Assembly (NCBI RefSeq): GCF_000739775.1
Contig: NZ_BBJH01000024.1
Span: 100,872 to 164,871 of the forward strand
From: Paraburkholderia heleia NBRC 101817
GTDB lineage: Bacteria > Pseudomonadota > Gammaproteobacteria > Burkholderiales > Burkholderiaceae
Length of the DNA stretch: 64,000 nucleotides
Direction: 5' to 3'
The position numbers were made by a program, and so were the translations under genes. The number at the start of each line of letters is the position of its first letter. Position 1 is the first letter of the stretch. The notes below the pieces were generated by a model. The model was not told the origin of the DNA, made no database searches, and saw only the letters and a program-made list of their open reading frames with translations. This document shows, piece by piece, positions 43,012 to 51,070 of the stretch.

Positions 43012-44532
43012 ATGAGTGGCGACGCATCGAATGAAAGCGGTCCTGATCTGGCACAGGGCGTGCCCATCGAATCTCTCGGCGAAGCGAGCCTGTTGTCAGG
43101 ACACGTCGGTCATGATGCGGTGCTCATAGCACGGCTCGGTAATGAATTCTTCGCGATCGATGCTGCCTGCACTCACTACCACGGCCCGCTCGCCGAGGGG
43201 TTGATCGTCGGGGACACAGTACGGTGTCCATGGCATCACGCGTGCTTCAGTCTGCGCACGGGGGAAGCGGTACGGGCGCCTGCGCTCGGCCCTGTCATGT
43301 GCTGGGCTACGGAGATCCGGGGCGACAGGATTGTTGTCCTGCACAAAAAAGCGCCACCCGCGGGTTCCGTGACCCCGCCGGCCGGCGCGCCACAGAAGAT
43401 CGTGATCGTCGGTGCAGGGGCTGCAGGTTTCGCGGCTGCCGAGCGTCTGCGGCGCCTCGGCTACGCGGGCAGTCTCACGATGCTGAGCGACGACGATGCG
43501 CCGCCGGTGGACCGGCCAAACCTCTCGAAAGACTATCTGGCCGGCAGTGCGCCTGAGGCGTGGCTGCCGCTTCGCGATGACGCTTTCTACGCAGATCAAC
43601 GCATCGATCTGCGCCTGAACGCCGGTGCCACGCGCCTTCACGTCGCCTCGCAGGAAGTGGAACTCGCGGATGGCAGCAGGGTGCCCTACGACCGCCTGCT
43701 TTTGGCCACGGGAGCCGAAGCGGTGCGCTTGCCGATCCCCGGCATGGATTTGCCGCACGTGCATACCCTGCGCACATTGGCCGACAGCCGCGCCATCATC
43801 GCTCGCGCGACGAACGCGCGGCGCGCGGTTGTCATCGGAGCCAGCTTCATCGGACTGGAAGTCGCGGCGTCGTTGCGCGCGCGTGGCCTTGAAGTCCACG
43901 TAGTGGCGCCGGAGCAGCGTCCGATGGAACGTGTGCTGGGGTCACGGATGGGCGAATTCGTGCAGCGACTGCACGAAGAACACGGCGTCGTCTTTCACCT
44001 GGGAAACACCGCCAGCGCGATCGATACGCAGCAGGTATCGCTCAAGGCGGGCGGCAAACTGGAAGCCGATCTGGTGGTGGTCGGCGTCGGCGTGCGGCCG
44101 CGACTGACACTGGCCGAGCAAGCCGGCCTCGCAATCGACCGCGGCGTGGTGGTCGATGCCAGCTTGCAGACGAGCGCGCCAGGCATATTCGCGGCCGGCG
44201 ACATCGCTCGCTGGCCCGATCCGCACAGTGGCGCGGCAATCCGCGTGGAGCACTGGGTCGTCGCGCAGCGCCAGGGACAAACGGCGGCGATGAACCTGAT
44301 GGGCGGGCGTGAGAAGTTCGATGCCGTGCCATTCTTCTGGAGCCAGCATTACGATGTCCCGATTAACTATCTCGGACACGCGCAGAGCTGGGACGAGATC
44401 ACCGTTGACGGCGATATTGCACAACGCGACTGCTTCCTGCGCTACAAGCGAGACGGCCGTGTCGTCGCCGTGGCCTCCATTTATCGCGATGTAGAAAATC
44501 TGCGGGCAGAAGTCGAAATGGAGCGCGACTGA
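43012..44532 (+). CDS. FAD-dependent NAD(P)H reductase with N-terminal Rieske domain (AIF-like)
   Basis: A 506-residue fusion. Residues about 15-105 are a Rieske [2Fe-2S] domain with CTHYHGPL and CPWHHACFSL as the two Cys-His pairs. From about 120 there is a pyridine-nucleotide disulphide-oxidoreductase fold: KIVIVGAGAAGFAAAERLRR (FAD), AVVIGASFIGLEVAASLRAR (NAD), and GIFAAGDIARWPD (second FAD motif), then a reductase C-terminal domain. It should pass electrons from NAD(P)H to a Rieske centre and onward to an oxygenase or ferredoxin partner, none of which is nearby. An earlier GTG exists, but CGGAGG before the ATG fixes this start. Confidence 0.9.
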   Translation: MSGDASNESGPDLAQGVPIESLGEASLLSGHVGHDAVLIARLGNEFFAIDAACTHYHGPLAEGLIVGDTVRCPWHHACFSLRTGEAVRAPALGPVMCWATEIRGDRIVVLHKKAPPAGSVTPPAGAPQKIVIVGAGAAGFAAAERLRRLGYAGSLTMLSDDDAPPVDRPNLSKDYLAGSAPEAWLPLRDDAFYADQRIDLRLNAGATRLHVASQEVELADGSRVPYDRLLLATGAEAVRLPIPGMDLPHVHTLRTLADSRAIIARATNARRAVVIGASFIGLEVAASLRARGLEVHVVAPEQRPMERVLGSRMGEFVQRLHEEHGVVFHLGNTASAIDTQQVSLKAGGKLEADLVVVGVGVRPRLTLAEQAGLAIDRGVVVDASLQTSAPGIFAAGDIARWPDPHSGAAIRVEHWVVAQRQGQTAAMNLMGGREKFDAVPFFWSQHYDVPINYLGHAQSWDEITVDGDIAQRDCFLRYKRDGRVVAVASIYRDVENLRAEVEMERD

Positions 44533-44565
44533 CGTCCGCACCGTCGGTTCATGAAGAATCGGCGG

Positions 44566-44892
44566 CTAGTCGAGTTTCATGATGCCCATGTGCATCGCGG
44601 TGTCGGCACACATGACGACCAGCGTGTCGTGCGAAACACCCTCGGTCAACCGATGATTCAGCACCTCGTCGAATGTCCCGGCGCACTCCGAGACCGCGCT
44701 CATCGCGTCTCCTTCTGTCCGGTTGTAGGCGCCAGCGAGCAGCCATCGCGCCCGGCATTTTGCGGCGTCTATCGTTTCCTGAACCGAAGCATCAGGGTCT
44801 GCTGCGCGACATTCGGGAATCGCTACAGGCTGGAATGCCTGCGACAAGGTGGGGATGAGGAAGGCAGCGGCAACGATGTATCGACGGCACAT
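44566..44892 (-). CDS. Small secreted protein of unknown function
   Basis: A 108-residue protein with a short signal peptide (MCRRYIVAAAFLIPTLSQAF) and a mature part with four Cys (IPECRAADP, DAAKCRARWL, VSECAGTFDE, VVMCADTAM) that could form two disulphides. AAAGGAG lies at proper distance before the ATG, ruling out the longer open frame. It is convergent with the Rieske reductase gene. I do not recognise the family. Confidence 0.65.
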   Translation of the reverse strand: MCRRYIVAAAFLIPTLSQAFQPVAIPECRAADPDASVQETIDAAKCRARWLLAGAYNRTEGDAMSAVSECAGTFDEVLNHRLTEGVSHDTLVVMCADTAMHMGIMKLD

Positions 44893-45267
44893 GGCAGCTC
44901 CTTTCTTGAGGATCTTCTTACCGCCGTTGATTCGCGACGATGAGTCAATCGACAATCTATCACTTCTGCCAGCGTCGGTGCGTGTGCCAGCCGTCACGGC
45001 CCATGGAATGACGAATACGAATACAACGCATTCCAATCCGGTAAGCATGGGTGCAATTGCCCGGTTCGCCTGCGTACCGTTATGCGGCAACCCGTCGCCC
45101 GACGCCTGCGCGTGGGCGTCGGGTTTCGCAAGTTGCTGGACATCGAAAGCTATTAGCCGTTTGATGAAGAGAATGATCCAGACTCATCGTTTCTCGACTT
45201 CCGGCTTCAGCGTTGGATTACGCGCGTCCATGCAGAACGTCGAATGACAATCCAGGTTTTCTGTCAG
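44893..45267. other. Intergenic stretch with a terminator-like hairpin
   Basis: No supported gene. CCCGACGCC (45098-45106) and GGCGTCGGG (45115-45123) make a perfect 9-bp stem with an 8-base loop followed by TTT on the plus strand, which looks like an intrinsic terminator although no plus-strand gene directly precedes it. This may mark the end of a lost gene. Confidence 0.4.
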
Positions 45268-45474
45268 TCACCTTTTCCCGGTTTCCGACATGGGCTCGCC
45301 ACACGTCTTGCACCGATAGCATGTGTATCCGTGCGAGTCCGTACCGTTGTCCATCAGTCCGGTCGTGCGAATCGACTCCCACTGGGACGAGCCCTCTTGA
45401 TCGTCTTCGCACGCCACCTCTTCGCCCTCGTGTCCGTTGATGCACACGAAGTATCGCCGTACCAACGTCGTCAT
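45268..45474 (-). CDS. Small Cys/His protein, possible zinc ribbon, 68 residues
   Basis: Start MTTLVRRYFVCINGHEGEEV with AGGAGGG before it. A Cys-x-x-x-His pair near the N-terminus and YTCYRCKTCGEPMSETGK at the C-terminus give enough ligands for one zinc site, the layout of a split zinc ribbon. The middle is acidic. Function unknown; it stands alone. Confidence 0.65.
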   Translation of the reverse strand: MTTLVRRYFVCINGHEGEEVACEDDQEGSSQWESIRTTGLMDNGTDSHGYTCYRCKTCGEPMSETGKR

Positions 45475-45870
45475 CGCTGCCCTCCTGCGGCTCAGGGTTA
45501 CTGCGAAGCGGCGCTTCAGCCGCATAAGCTGGCCCTGGAGGCCCACTCGTGCAGGTTCGAACTCCTGAAGAGTCGCCGCCTGCACAATCCGCTCCGTAAT
45601 ACGCTATCCCGTGAATTCGGGCGATGCTACAGGGAAGTATGGTCGGTCCATATCCGTTTCTCAACCTGTGCCGCTCGACTCTTCGCCTTCTGGGAAAATG
45701 GGCGCGTGAGTGCTGGCTCTTACCGGCCGCGCGCGCCGGACATCGGCATCATCCCGATTCCGGCTTGCATAATCCGGCTATCCTGACGTTCTTTGCGCCT
45801 CAACCCGCGCCCCGTTGCGACAGTATGGTGCGCTGCATCAACGCGCGTCCGCCTGGATCGGCACGATGAC
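45475..45870. other. Intergenic stretch without a supported gene
   Basis: Upstream region of the small Cys/His gene and of the broken membrane gene. Open frames here are antisense or lack any start signal; nothing recognisable. Confidence 0.35.
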
Positions 45871-46302
45871 ATGGTCAAGACGGACGCAGCCGATCCGGCC
45901 TCGACGCGAAGCCGCCGATACCGGGGCAGGAAGACGGCCAACCTGCCGACGTGGCGAATCGAACATCACTGGCTGCTGGATATCTTCTGGGGCAGCCGCC
46001 CAATGACGGGGTATCACGCCTGGGTCTTCCCCTTCATGGCGCTGTTCTTCCACCTGCCCCCGCTCTTCAACTGGCAGTGAGTGGTCGTGTGGCGCACCGA
46101 GGCGCGCATCGTCGCCTGCATCATCCTGTTCTGGCTGACTGAAGACTTTCTCTGGTTTGTGCTCAATCCTGCTTATGGTCTCGCGCGTTTTGCACCGGCC
46201 TATGTGCCGTGGCATATCCACTGGTTCTGGTTCGCGCCCACCGACTGCTGGACCATGAGCGCAGCTGCAGCCGTGCTTTTTTTCGTTTCGCGTGTGCGCT
46301 GA
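45871..46302 (+). pseudogene. Membrane protein gene interrupted by in-frame TGA
   Basis: One frame gives WRIEHHWLLDIFWGSRPMTG, YHAWVFPFMALFFHLPPLFN then WQ, a TGA at 46078-46080, and continues WRTEARIVACIILFWLTEDF, LWFVLNPAYGLARFAPAYVP, WHIHWFWFAPTDCWTMSAAA to the stop. Both sides clearly belong to one three- or four-helix aromatic-rich protein of about 143 residues; TGG to TGA would explain the break. I do not recognise the family. No strong ribosome binding site is seen either, so expression may be lost altogether. Confidence 0.55.
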
Positions 46303-46330
46303 TGGGTCCCGCGGTCTTCATATGAAGCCT

Positions 46331-46669
46331 CTATTGCTGCTTCAAATCGAATATCCGGTTCATCAACACCCATTTCTCTCCAACCGGTGTCCACGGAGTG
46401 GGGGCCTGCAACGTCCACATCAAAGTCTCCCATTGCTGAACGACGGCATTGCCTGGTGCAGCTTCAGCCATTCGGTCAGCATCGTAGAGCGCATCGTCCG
46501 CTTCAATGATCATGAACAATCGGGTTCCCAGCCGATAGATCTCCATGTCCGTGACGCCATGATCACGTATGTGACGAACGACTTCGGGCCAAACCTCGCG
46601 ATGGTAATCCTCGTAGCGGGCAATGAGTTCGGGATCGTCTTTCAGATCCAATGCAAAACAGTGGCGCAT
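46331..46669 (-). CDS. rhaM: L-rhamnose mutarotase family protein
   Basis: A 112-residue sugar mutarotase (PF05336) that interconverts alpha and beta anomers of a sugar entering the cytoplasm. The start RHCFALDLKDDPELIARYED and YHREVWPEVVRHIRDHGVTD, with the active His, then GTRLFMIIEADD and the Trp-rich end fit the family. Its ATG overlaps the stop of the preceding dehydrogenase gene (TGATG), so it is the last gene of a coupled catabolic unit. The substrate in this cluster need not be rhamnose, because no rhamnose isomerase or kinase is present. Confidence 0.8.
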   Translation of the reverse strand: MRHCFALDLKDDPELIARYEDYHREVWPEVVRHIRDHGVTDMEIYRLGTRLFMIIEADDALYDADRMAEAAPGNAVVQQWETLMWTLQAPTPWTPVGEKWVLMNRIFDLKQQ

Positions 46670-47802
46670 CAGAGGAGTCCATGGCTCGTCAACAAACGAC
46701 GCAAGCGCGGCTGAGCGTTGCGCAGCGACAAAGCATTCGCGAGTTCGATCAGCGGCAGTATCCGCCTTTTGACCTTCGCTACGTGGTTTTGCGCGATGTC
46801 TGCAATCCGGTGATCGAGATAGGGATTGCGGAACCGGTCGCGCACGCTGGTCAAGTAGTTCTCGGCCTGGGCTCCCATGTCCGTCGCCCCGAAGACAGGC
46901 ATAACCTCCTCTCGCCATACGGCTTCGAGTTCATCACGCATATGCGGATCATGCATTGCATCGAGCACCGTTTCGGACAGCGGTCGCTGTTCGACAAGCC
47001 ACTGCTGCGCCAGCCAGCTATGGCCAAGATTGAGAAAAAACAGTTTCAACCTTTCGTGGCTGCGCAAGTCGCCCGTCAGAACAAGGCTCTCGTGCGTGCA
47101 CGGTAATTCCATTCCCGCACGTCGTTCGACAGCCCATAATGCGTAGGGCTCGGCCACCGCGCCCACAGGATCAATCGGTTCGGATACGATCCGGTCAACG
47201 AGCGAGTTCACCCAGACACATCTTTCACGTACGTAGTCGATGAAGGGCTCGGACAACGACCACTGCGTTGCCAGACCGAGCACGATCTCGCGCAGGGTAT
47301 CGCCGTTGTTCTCCACTAATTCGCACGGGAAAATCGACACGCCATCGCAGGGGCGTTCCTGCCAACGCGAATGAAGCAAGGCGAGAAGCTTCGCGGGGTA
47401 GCTGCGAGGCACGGCCCCGCCGTTCGACAGCAGATCGGGCGAATCTCGCTCGTCGAGACGGTAGCCCGTGTCGCCCGTGTTCGACACGATAACGCGCACG
47501 TCTTCGATCGCCGCACGGCGAACCGTCGCCCAGTCGCGGTCGGCAATCCACGCGGAGCGAATGCCGTTGCAGACGACGACTTTGTCCACCACCGCGCCAT
47601 GTTCCCTCCCCCGGATCCGCACAGGATAGCCGCCAGGCCGCGACAGCGCAGCGACGCGCGCGTGACTGACGGGATTGCCAGTGGTCTGCACAACGCCGAT
47701 ACCGCCAATCGCATCGCCGCGCTCCAGCGCTTGCGACACGAATAGCGCGACATGCGCGAGGAGAAATCGGCTCGTGCCAAACTGAAGTATGGGTTCACTC
47801 AT
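46669..47802 (-). CDS. Mannitol dehydrogenase/uronate reductase family oxidoreductase
   Basis: A 377-residue member of the polyol-specific long-chain dehydrogenase family (mannitol dehydrogenase, fructuronate and tagaturonate reductase). It opens with ILQFGTSRFLLAHVALFVSQ, has VIVSNTGDTGYRLD, FPCELVENNGDTLREIV, and the catalytic Lys-Asn-His region in KLFFLNLGHSWLA. It is about 100 residues shorter than typical UxaB, like a subgroup of small homologues. An NAD-dependent keto-sugar-acid reduction is expected. It overlaps rhaM and follows the zinc dehydrogenase by 32 bp. Confidence 0.82.
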   Translation of the reverse strand: MSEPILQFGTSRFLLAHVALFVSQALERGDAIGGIGVVQTTGNPVSHARVAALSRPGGYPVRIRGREHGAVVDKVVVCNGIRSAWIADRDWATVRRAAIEDVRVIVSNTGDTGYRLDERDSPDLLSNGGAVPRSYPAKLLALLHSRWQERPCDGVSIFPCELVENNGDTLREIVLGLATQWSLSEPFIDYVRERCVWVNSLVDRIVSEPIDPVGAVAEPYALWAVERRAGMELPCTHESLVLTGDLRSHERLKLFFLNLGHSWLAQQWLVEQRPLSETVLDAMHDPHMRDELEAVWREEVMPVFGATDMGAQAENYLTSVRDRFRNPYLDHRIADIAQNHVAKVKRRILPLIELANALSLRNAQPRLRRLLTSHGLL

Positions 47803-47834
47803 GCTGCCTGTCCCGAACATTGCATGGCATTCGC

Positions 47835-48845
47835 TCAGCACTCCACCAACGCTTTCACCACCGTCTGCCCGGTCTCGAGCAAGCGCGGAAACGCGTCCGG
47901 AACATCGGCGAGCCGCATTCGGTGCGTGTTCAGGGCGCGATCCGGAATGCGCCCCGCACGCATGGCTTCCAGCACGGTCTCGAAATCGGCGGCAGTGGCG
48001 TTCCGGCTGGCGAGCAGGGTCGTCTCGCGCTTGTGGAACTCCGGATCGGAGAACGTCACCTGCCCCGGCACAATCGAGATCAGCGTGTATTTGCCGCCGT
48101 GGGCCACGAATCCGAATCCACGGTTCATTGCATCGATATTGCCCGTCGCGTCGAAGACGACATCGAAAAATTCGTGGTTCGTCAGCGATGCAAGTTGTTC
48201 GGCGTCCGTTGGGCCGACAGCGACAGCAGCGTCGACATTCAAGTGAGCCTCGCAAAATTGCAGACGATCAGCGCGCGTATCGAGGCAGGTCACATTGGCG
48301 CCTCGCAGTTTCGCGAAGATCATCGCGGCCATGCCGATCGGACCGGCGCCGACCACCAGCACGCGTTGACCGGCCAATACCTCCGCCCGTCGCGCCGCGT
48401 GCGCCCCGATTGCCAGAAATTCGAGCATCGCGGCCTGATCGAGCGTGACGCCTTCGGCCTTATGAACGAACTGCGCAGGTACGCTGAGGTATTCGGTAAG
48501 TGCGCCATCTCGATGCACACCCAACACCTTGATGTCGACGCAACAGTTGGTCTTGCCTTGTCGGCACGCAACACAACGCCCGCACGACAGATAAGGCATG
48601 ACGTAGACGCCGTCGCCGGAAGCCAATCCCGAGTCGGGTTCAGCCTCGACGACCACACCGGAAAATTCATGTCCCATCACGCGCGGGTACTGCAGATAAG
48701 GCTGATTGCCTGTGAAGATGTGCAGGTCGGTACCGCAAATGCCAACGCGGGACACGCGCAGCAGTACCTCGCCGGCTGCTCGAACGGGCGCGTCGGAGTG
48801 CTGCGCCCGCAGCACTCCCGGCGATTCGCAAATCACGCTAAGCAT
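47835..48845 (-). CDS. Zinc-dependent alcohol/sugar-acid dehydrogenase (MDR family)
   Basis: A 336-residue medium-chain dehydrogenase. Catalytic zinc ligands lie in GICGTDLH and GHEFSG; the structural zinc in CGRCVACRQGKTNCC; the NAD site is LVVGAGPIGMAAMIFAKLRG. It is nearest in style to RspB and L-galactonate 5-dehydrogenase (LgoD) type enzymes, which oxidise a sugar acid to a keto-acid. Paired with a tagaturonate-reductase-like gene this suggests an oxidise-then-reduce epimerisation route, but the substrate is inferred. AGAGGA precedes the ATG. A 207-bp gap separates it from the transporter genes. Confidence 0.85.
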   Translation of the reverse strand: MLSVICESPGVLRAQHSDAPVRAAGEVLLRVSRVGICGTDLHIFTGNQPYLQYPRVMGHEFSGVVVEAEPDSGLASGDGVYVMPYLSCGRCVACRQGKTNCCVDIKVLGVHRDGALTEYLSVPAQFVHKAEGVTLDQAAMLEFLAIGAHAARRAEVLAGQRVLVVGAGPIGMAAMIFAKLRGANVTCLDTRADRLQFCEAHLNVDAAVAVGPTDAEQLASLTNHEFFDVVFDATGNIDAMNRGFGFVAHGGKYTLISIVPGQVTFSDPEFHKRETTLLASRNATAADFETVLEAMRAGRIPDRALNTHRMRLADVPDAFPRLLETGQTVVKALVEC

Positions 48846-49052
48846 AGGGATGTCCTCTTGATCAAATCATCATGCATGACTCCACCGTACGTGTAGTCGA
48901 AGACCGGTCTAAAAGGTAACGGCTCGGCCCAGCCCTCGTCTCCGGGCTTCACACCGGCACCCGGGCGCATCAGCCGGCCCACCTTCGAACTCAGCGAAAA
49001 GGCTTCTCTCGCGCGCCGGCATCGACGCAGGAGATCGACAACATCGACATCG

Positions 49053-50000
49053 TCAGTAAAGGACGTTCTTCGCCGTGGGTGAATCGAGATTTTGCTTGTC
49101 GACCATCACGACGCCCGTATCGATATCCTTCGCGACCCGCTTGTGTTCGATGACGTTGACGACCGTCTGAATTCCCTTGTATCCCATCTGCCAGGAGCCC
49201 TGAACGGCGATCCCCTGGATCGTCCCGTCGCGCACGAAGTTTTGCAGGTCCTGATTGCCGTCAAATCCGATTGCCACCACTTTGCCCGCCTTTCCACTCT
49301 GTTTGAGCGCGCGTCCCACCCCGACTGCGGTCGGCTCGTTTGCACCGAAAATCCCCTTCAGATCGGGGTTCGCGGAGAGGACATCGGTGGTCTGATTCAG
49401 CGCCGTCGCCATCTGGGACTGGGAATAGTATGGACCGACGATCTGCAGCCTGGAATGCGCCGCGAGATATTTCTTGAAACCGCCGACACGCCCAATTTCC
49501 GATCCGGCACCCGGCACGTAGGACATGAGCGCAATCTTTCCCGTCTGGCCGACGCGGTCGATCAGCGCCTGCGCGCAAAGCTCACCGGCCTTCTCGTTGT
49601 CGGTCGACAGGAACGACTGGTAGTACTGCTTGCCGCCATCGGACAGCGCGGAGTCGATCAACACGACGGGGATATGCGCCTCCCACGCTTTCTTGATGGC
49701 CGGCACAAGCGCATCGGGATCCGACGGCGCGAGCACAATACCCGCGACGTGCCGGTTGACGGCGTTCTCGACCATGTTCACTTCATCCGCGATATCGGAT
49801 TCCGCGGCCGGGCCCTGGAAGGTCATCGTGTAGCCCTTCGCGTCGCCGAGTGCAGCATTCGCGCCTTTCTGCACGTTTTGCCAGTAATTCGAATTGACCG
49901 TCTTGACGATGACGGCGATCTCGCCGCCTGCCGCATACGCACCCGTGCTGAACGCCGCGCACAACAACGCCGATGCCGCAAAAATCGAAAGCTTCTGCAT
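49053..50000 (-). CDS. Sugar ABC transporter substrate-binding protein (CUT2 type)
   Basis: A 315-residue periplasmic binding protein of the ribose/galactose family, with signal peptide MQKLSIFAASALLCAAFSTG and cleavage at AYA. VKTVNSNYWQNVQKGANAAL is the classical N-lobe start, GIVLAPSDPDALVPAIKKAW and GIFGANEPTAVGVGRALKQS are lobe motifs, and AIGFDGNQDLQNFVRDGTIQ the C-lobe. GGAGCGAG lies before the ATG. Third gene of the import set (ATPase, permease, binding protein), 38 bp after the permease. Confidence 0.9.
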   Translation of the reverse strand: MQKLSIFAASALLCAAFSTGAYAAGGEIAVIVKTVNSNYWQNVQKGANAALGDAKGYTMTFQGPAAESDIADEVNMVENAVNRHVAGIVLAPSDPDALVPAIKKAWEAHIPVVLIDSALSDGGKQYYQSFLSTDNEKAGELCAQALIDRVGQTGKIALMSYVPGAGSEIGRVGGFKKYLAAHSRLQIVGPYYSQSQMATALNQTTDVLSANPDLKGIFGANEPTAVGVGRALKQSGKAGKVVAIGFDGNQDLQNFVRDGTIQGIAVQGSWQMGYKGIQTVVNVIEHKRVAKDIDTGVVMVDKQNLDSPTAKNVLY

Positions 50001-50038
50001 GTCTCGCTCCTCTTTTTTCGTGGTTGAACTACGTTTGA

Positions 50039-51070
50039 TTAACGCTTCCTGCTTCGCAATTGATCGATCCAGACGGTGCCCAGAATCACGACGCCGATGA
50101 TGATCTGCTGGATGAAACTCGACACCCCGTTCATGTTCAGGCCGTTGCGCAGCACGCCAATGACGAACGCGCCGATGGCGGTGCCGGAAATCGTGCCCAC
50201 GCCGCCCATCAGCGACGTGCCGCCGATCACGGCACTGGCGATCGCGTCGAGCTCGTACATGACGCCTTCGTTGGGCTGGCCGGTCACGAGACGCGACATC
50301 AGCACGCAACCCGTGACCCCGGCCAACGCGCCGGAAAGCACATAGGTGAACATCGTCACGCCTCGAACGTCGACACCGGAGAGACGAGCCGCCTCGGGGT
50401 TGGAGCCGACCGCGTAGATATGCCGGCCGAGCGAAGTCTTCGACAGGAGGATGGCGCCCGCGACGAAGAACACGATCATGATGACGACGGGATAGGGAAT
50501 GCCTGGAAACGTCGTGTCCGGAAAACCATCCGCGCCGATATGGGAAACCCGGAACAACGCGCCGTTGCCGAGGACACCAAACGCGTTGCCAAGGTCCGAA
50601 ACCGGCCGGGCCCCGGTAATTTGCAGGGCGAGACCTCGGGCGACCAGCATCATGCCGAGCGTCGCAATGAACGGCGGCAACCGCATTCGCGTCACGCAGA
50701 TGCCGTTGACGTATCCGCACAGCGCACCTACGAGCACTCCACAAAGCATGGCGAGGGGCACCGCCATACCGGCCTTCGCGAGCAACGCGGCCGAGACGCC
50801 CGCGAGCGCAAGTACCGAACCGACCGAGAGGTCGATACCGCCTGTGATGATGACGCACGTCGCGGCAACGCCCAGGTAGGCGATCGAGGTCACCTGCAGG
50901 CTGACGGTCATCAAGTTGCCGACAGAAAAGAATGCCGAGCTGGTGACCGAGAACGCAATCACCAGTGCAACGAGGCTGCCCAGAGCCGCGAACTTCTGAA
51001 TGAGGTCGCGGCGCCGCTGCCGAGCGGAGCGATCCGCGGGCCGGCTACGATCCGATGTCATTTCAAGCAT
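50039..51070 (-). CDS. Sugar ABC transporter permease (RbsC type)
   Basis: A 343-residue permease with eight to ten helices and the CUT2 hallmarks VIITGGIDLSVGSVLALAGV, GALCGYVNGICVTRMRLPPF, IATLGMMLVARGLA and SAVIGGTSLMGGVGTISGT. It takes the sugar from the binding protein and moves it inward with energy from the ATPase. The start chosen (MLEMTSD) overlaps the ATPase gene by 8 bp; a second ATG three codons later is possible. Confidence 0.9.
   Translation of the reverse strand: MLEMTSDRSRPADRSARQRRRDLIQKFAALGSLVALVIAFSVTSSAFFSVGNLMTVSLQVTSIAYLGVAATCVIITGGIDLSVGSVLALAGVSAALLAKAGMAVPLAMLCGVLVGALCGYVNGICVTRMRLPPFIATLGMMLVARGLALQITGARPVSDLGNAFGVLGNGALFRVSHIGADGFPDTTFPGIPYPVVIMIVFFVAGAILLSKTSLGRHIYAVGSNPEAARLSGVDVRGVTMFTYVLSGALAGVTGCVLMSRLVTGQPNEGVMYELDAIASAVIGGTSLMGGVGTISGTAIGAFVIGVLRNGLNMNGVSSFIQQIIIGVVILGTVWIDQLRSRKR

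Noticed and set aside
6893..46302. Reassignment of TGA to Trp or selenocysteine
   Set aside because: Many intact genes in the window end in TGA and use TGG for Trp; no selenocysteine context. Decay by point mutation is simpler.
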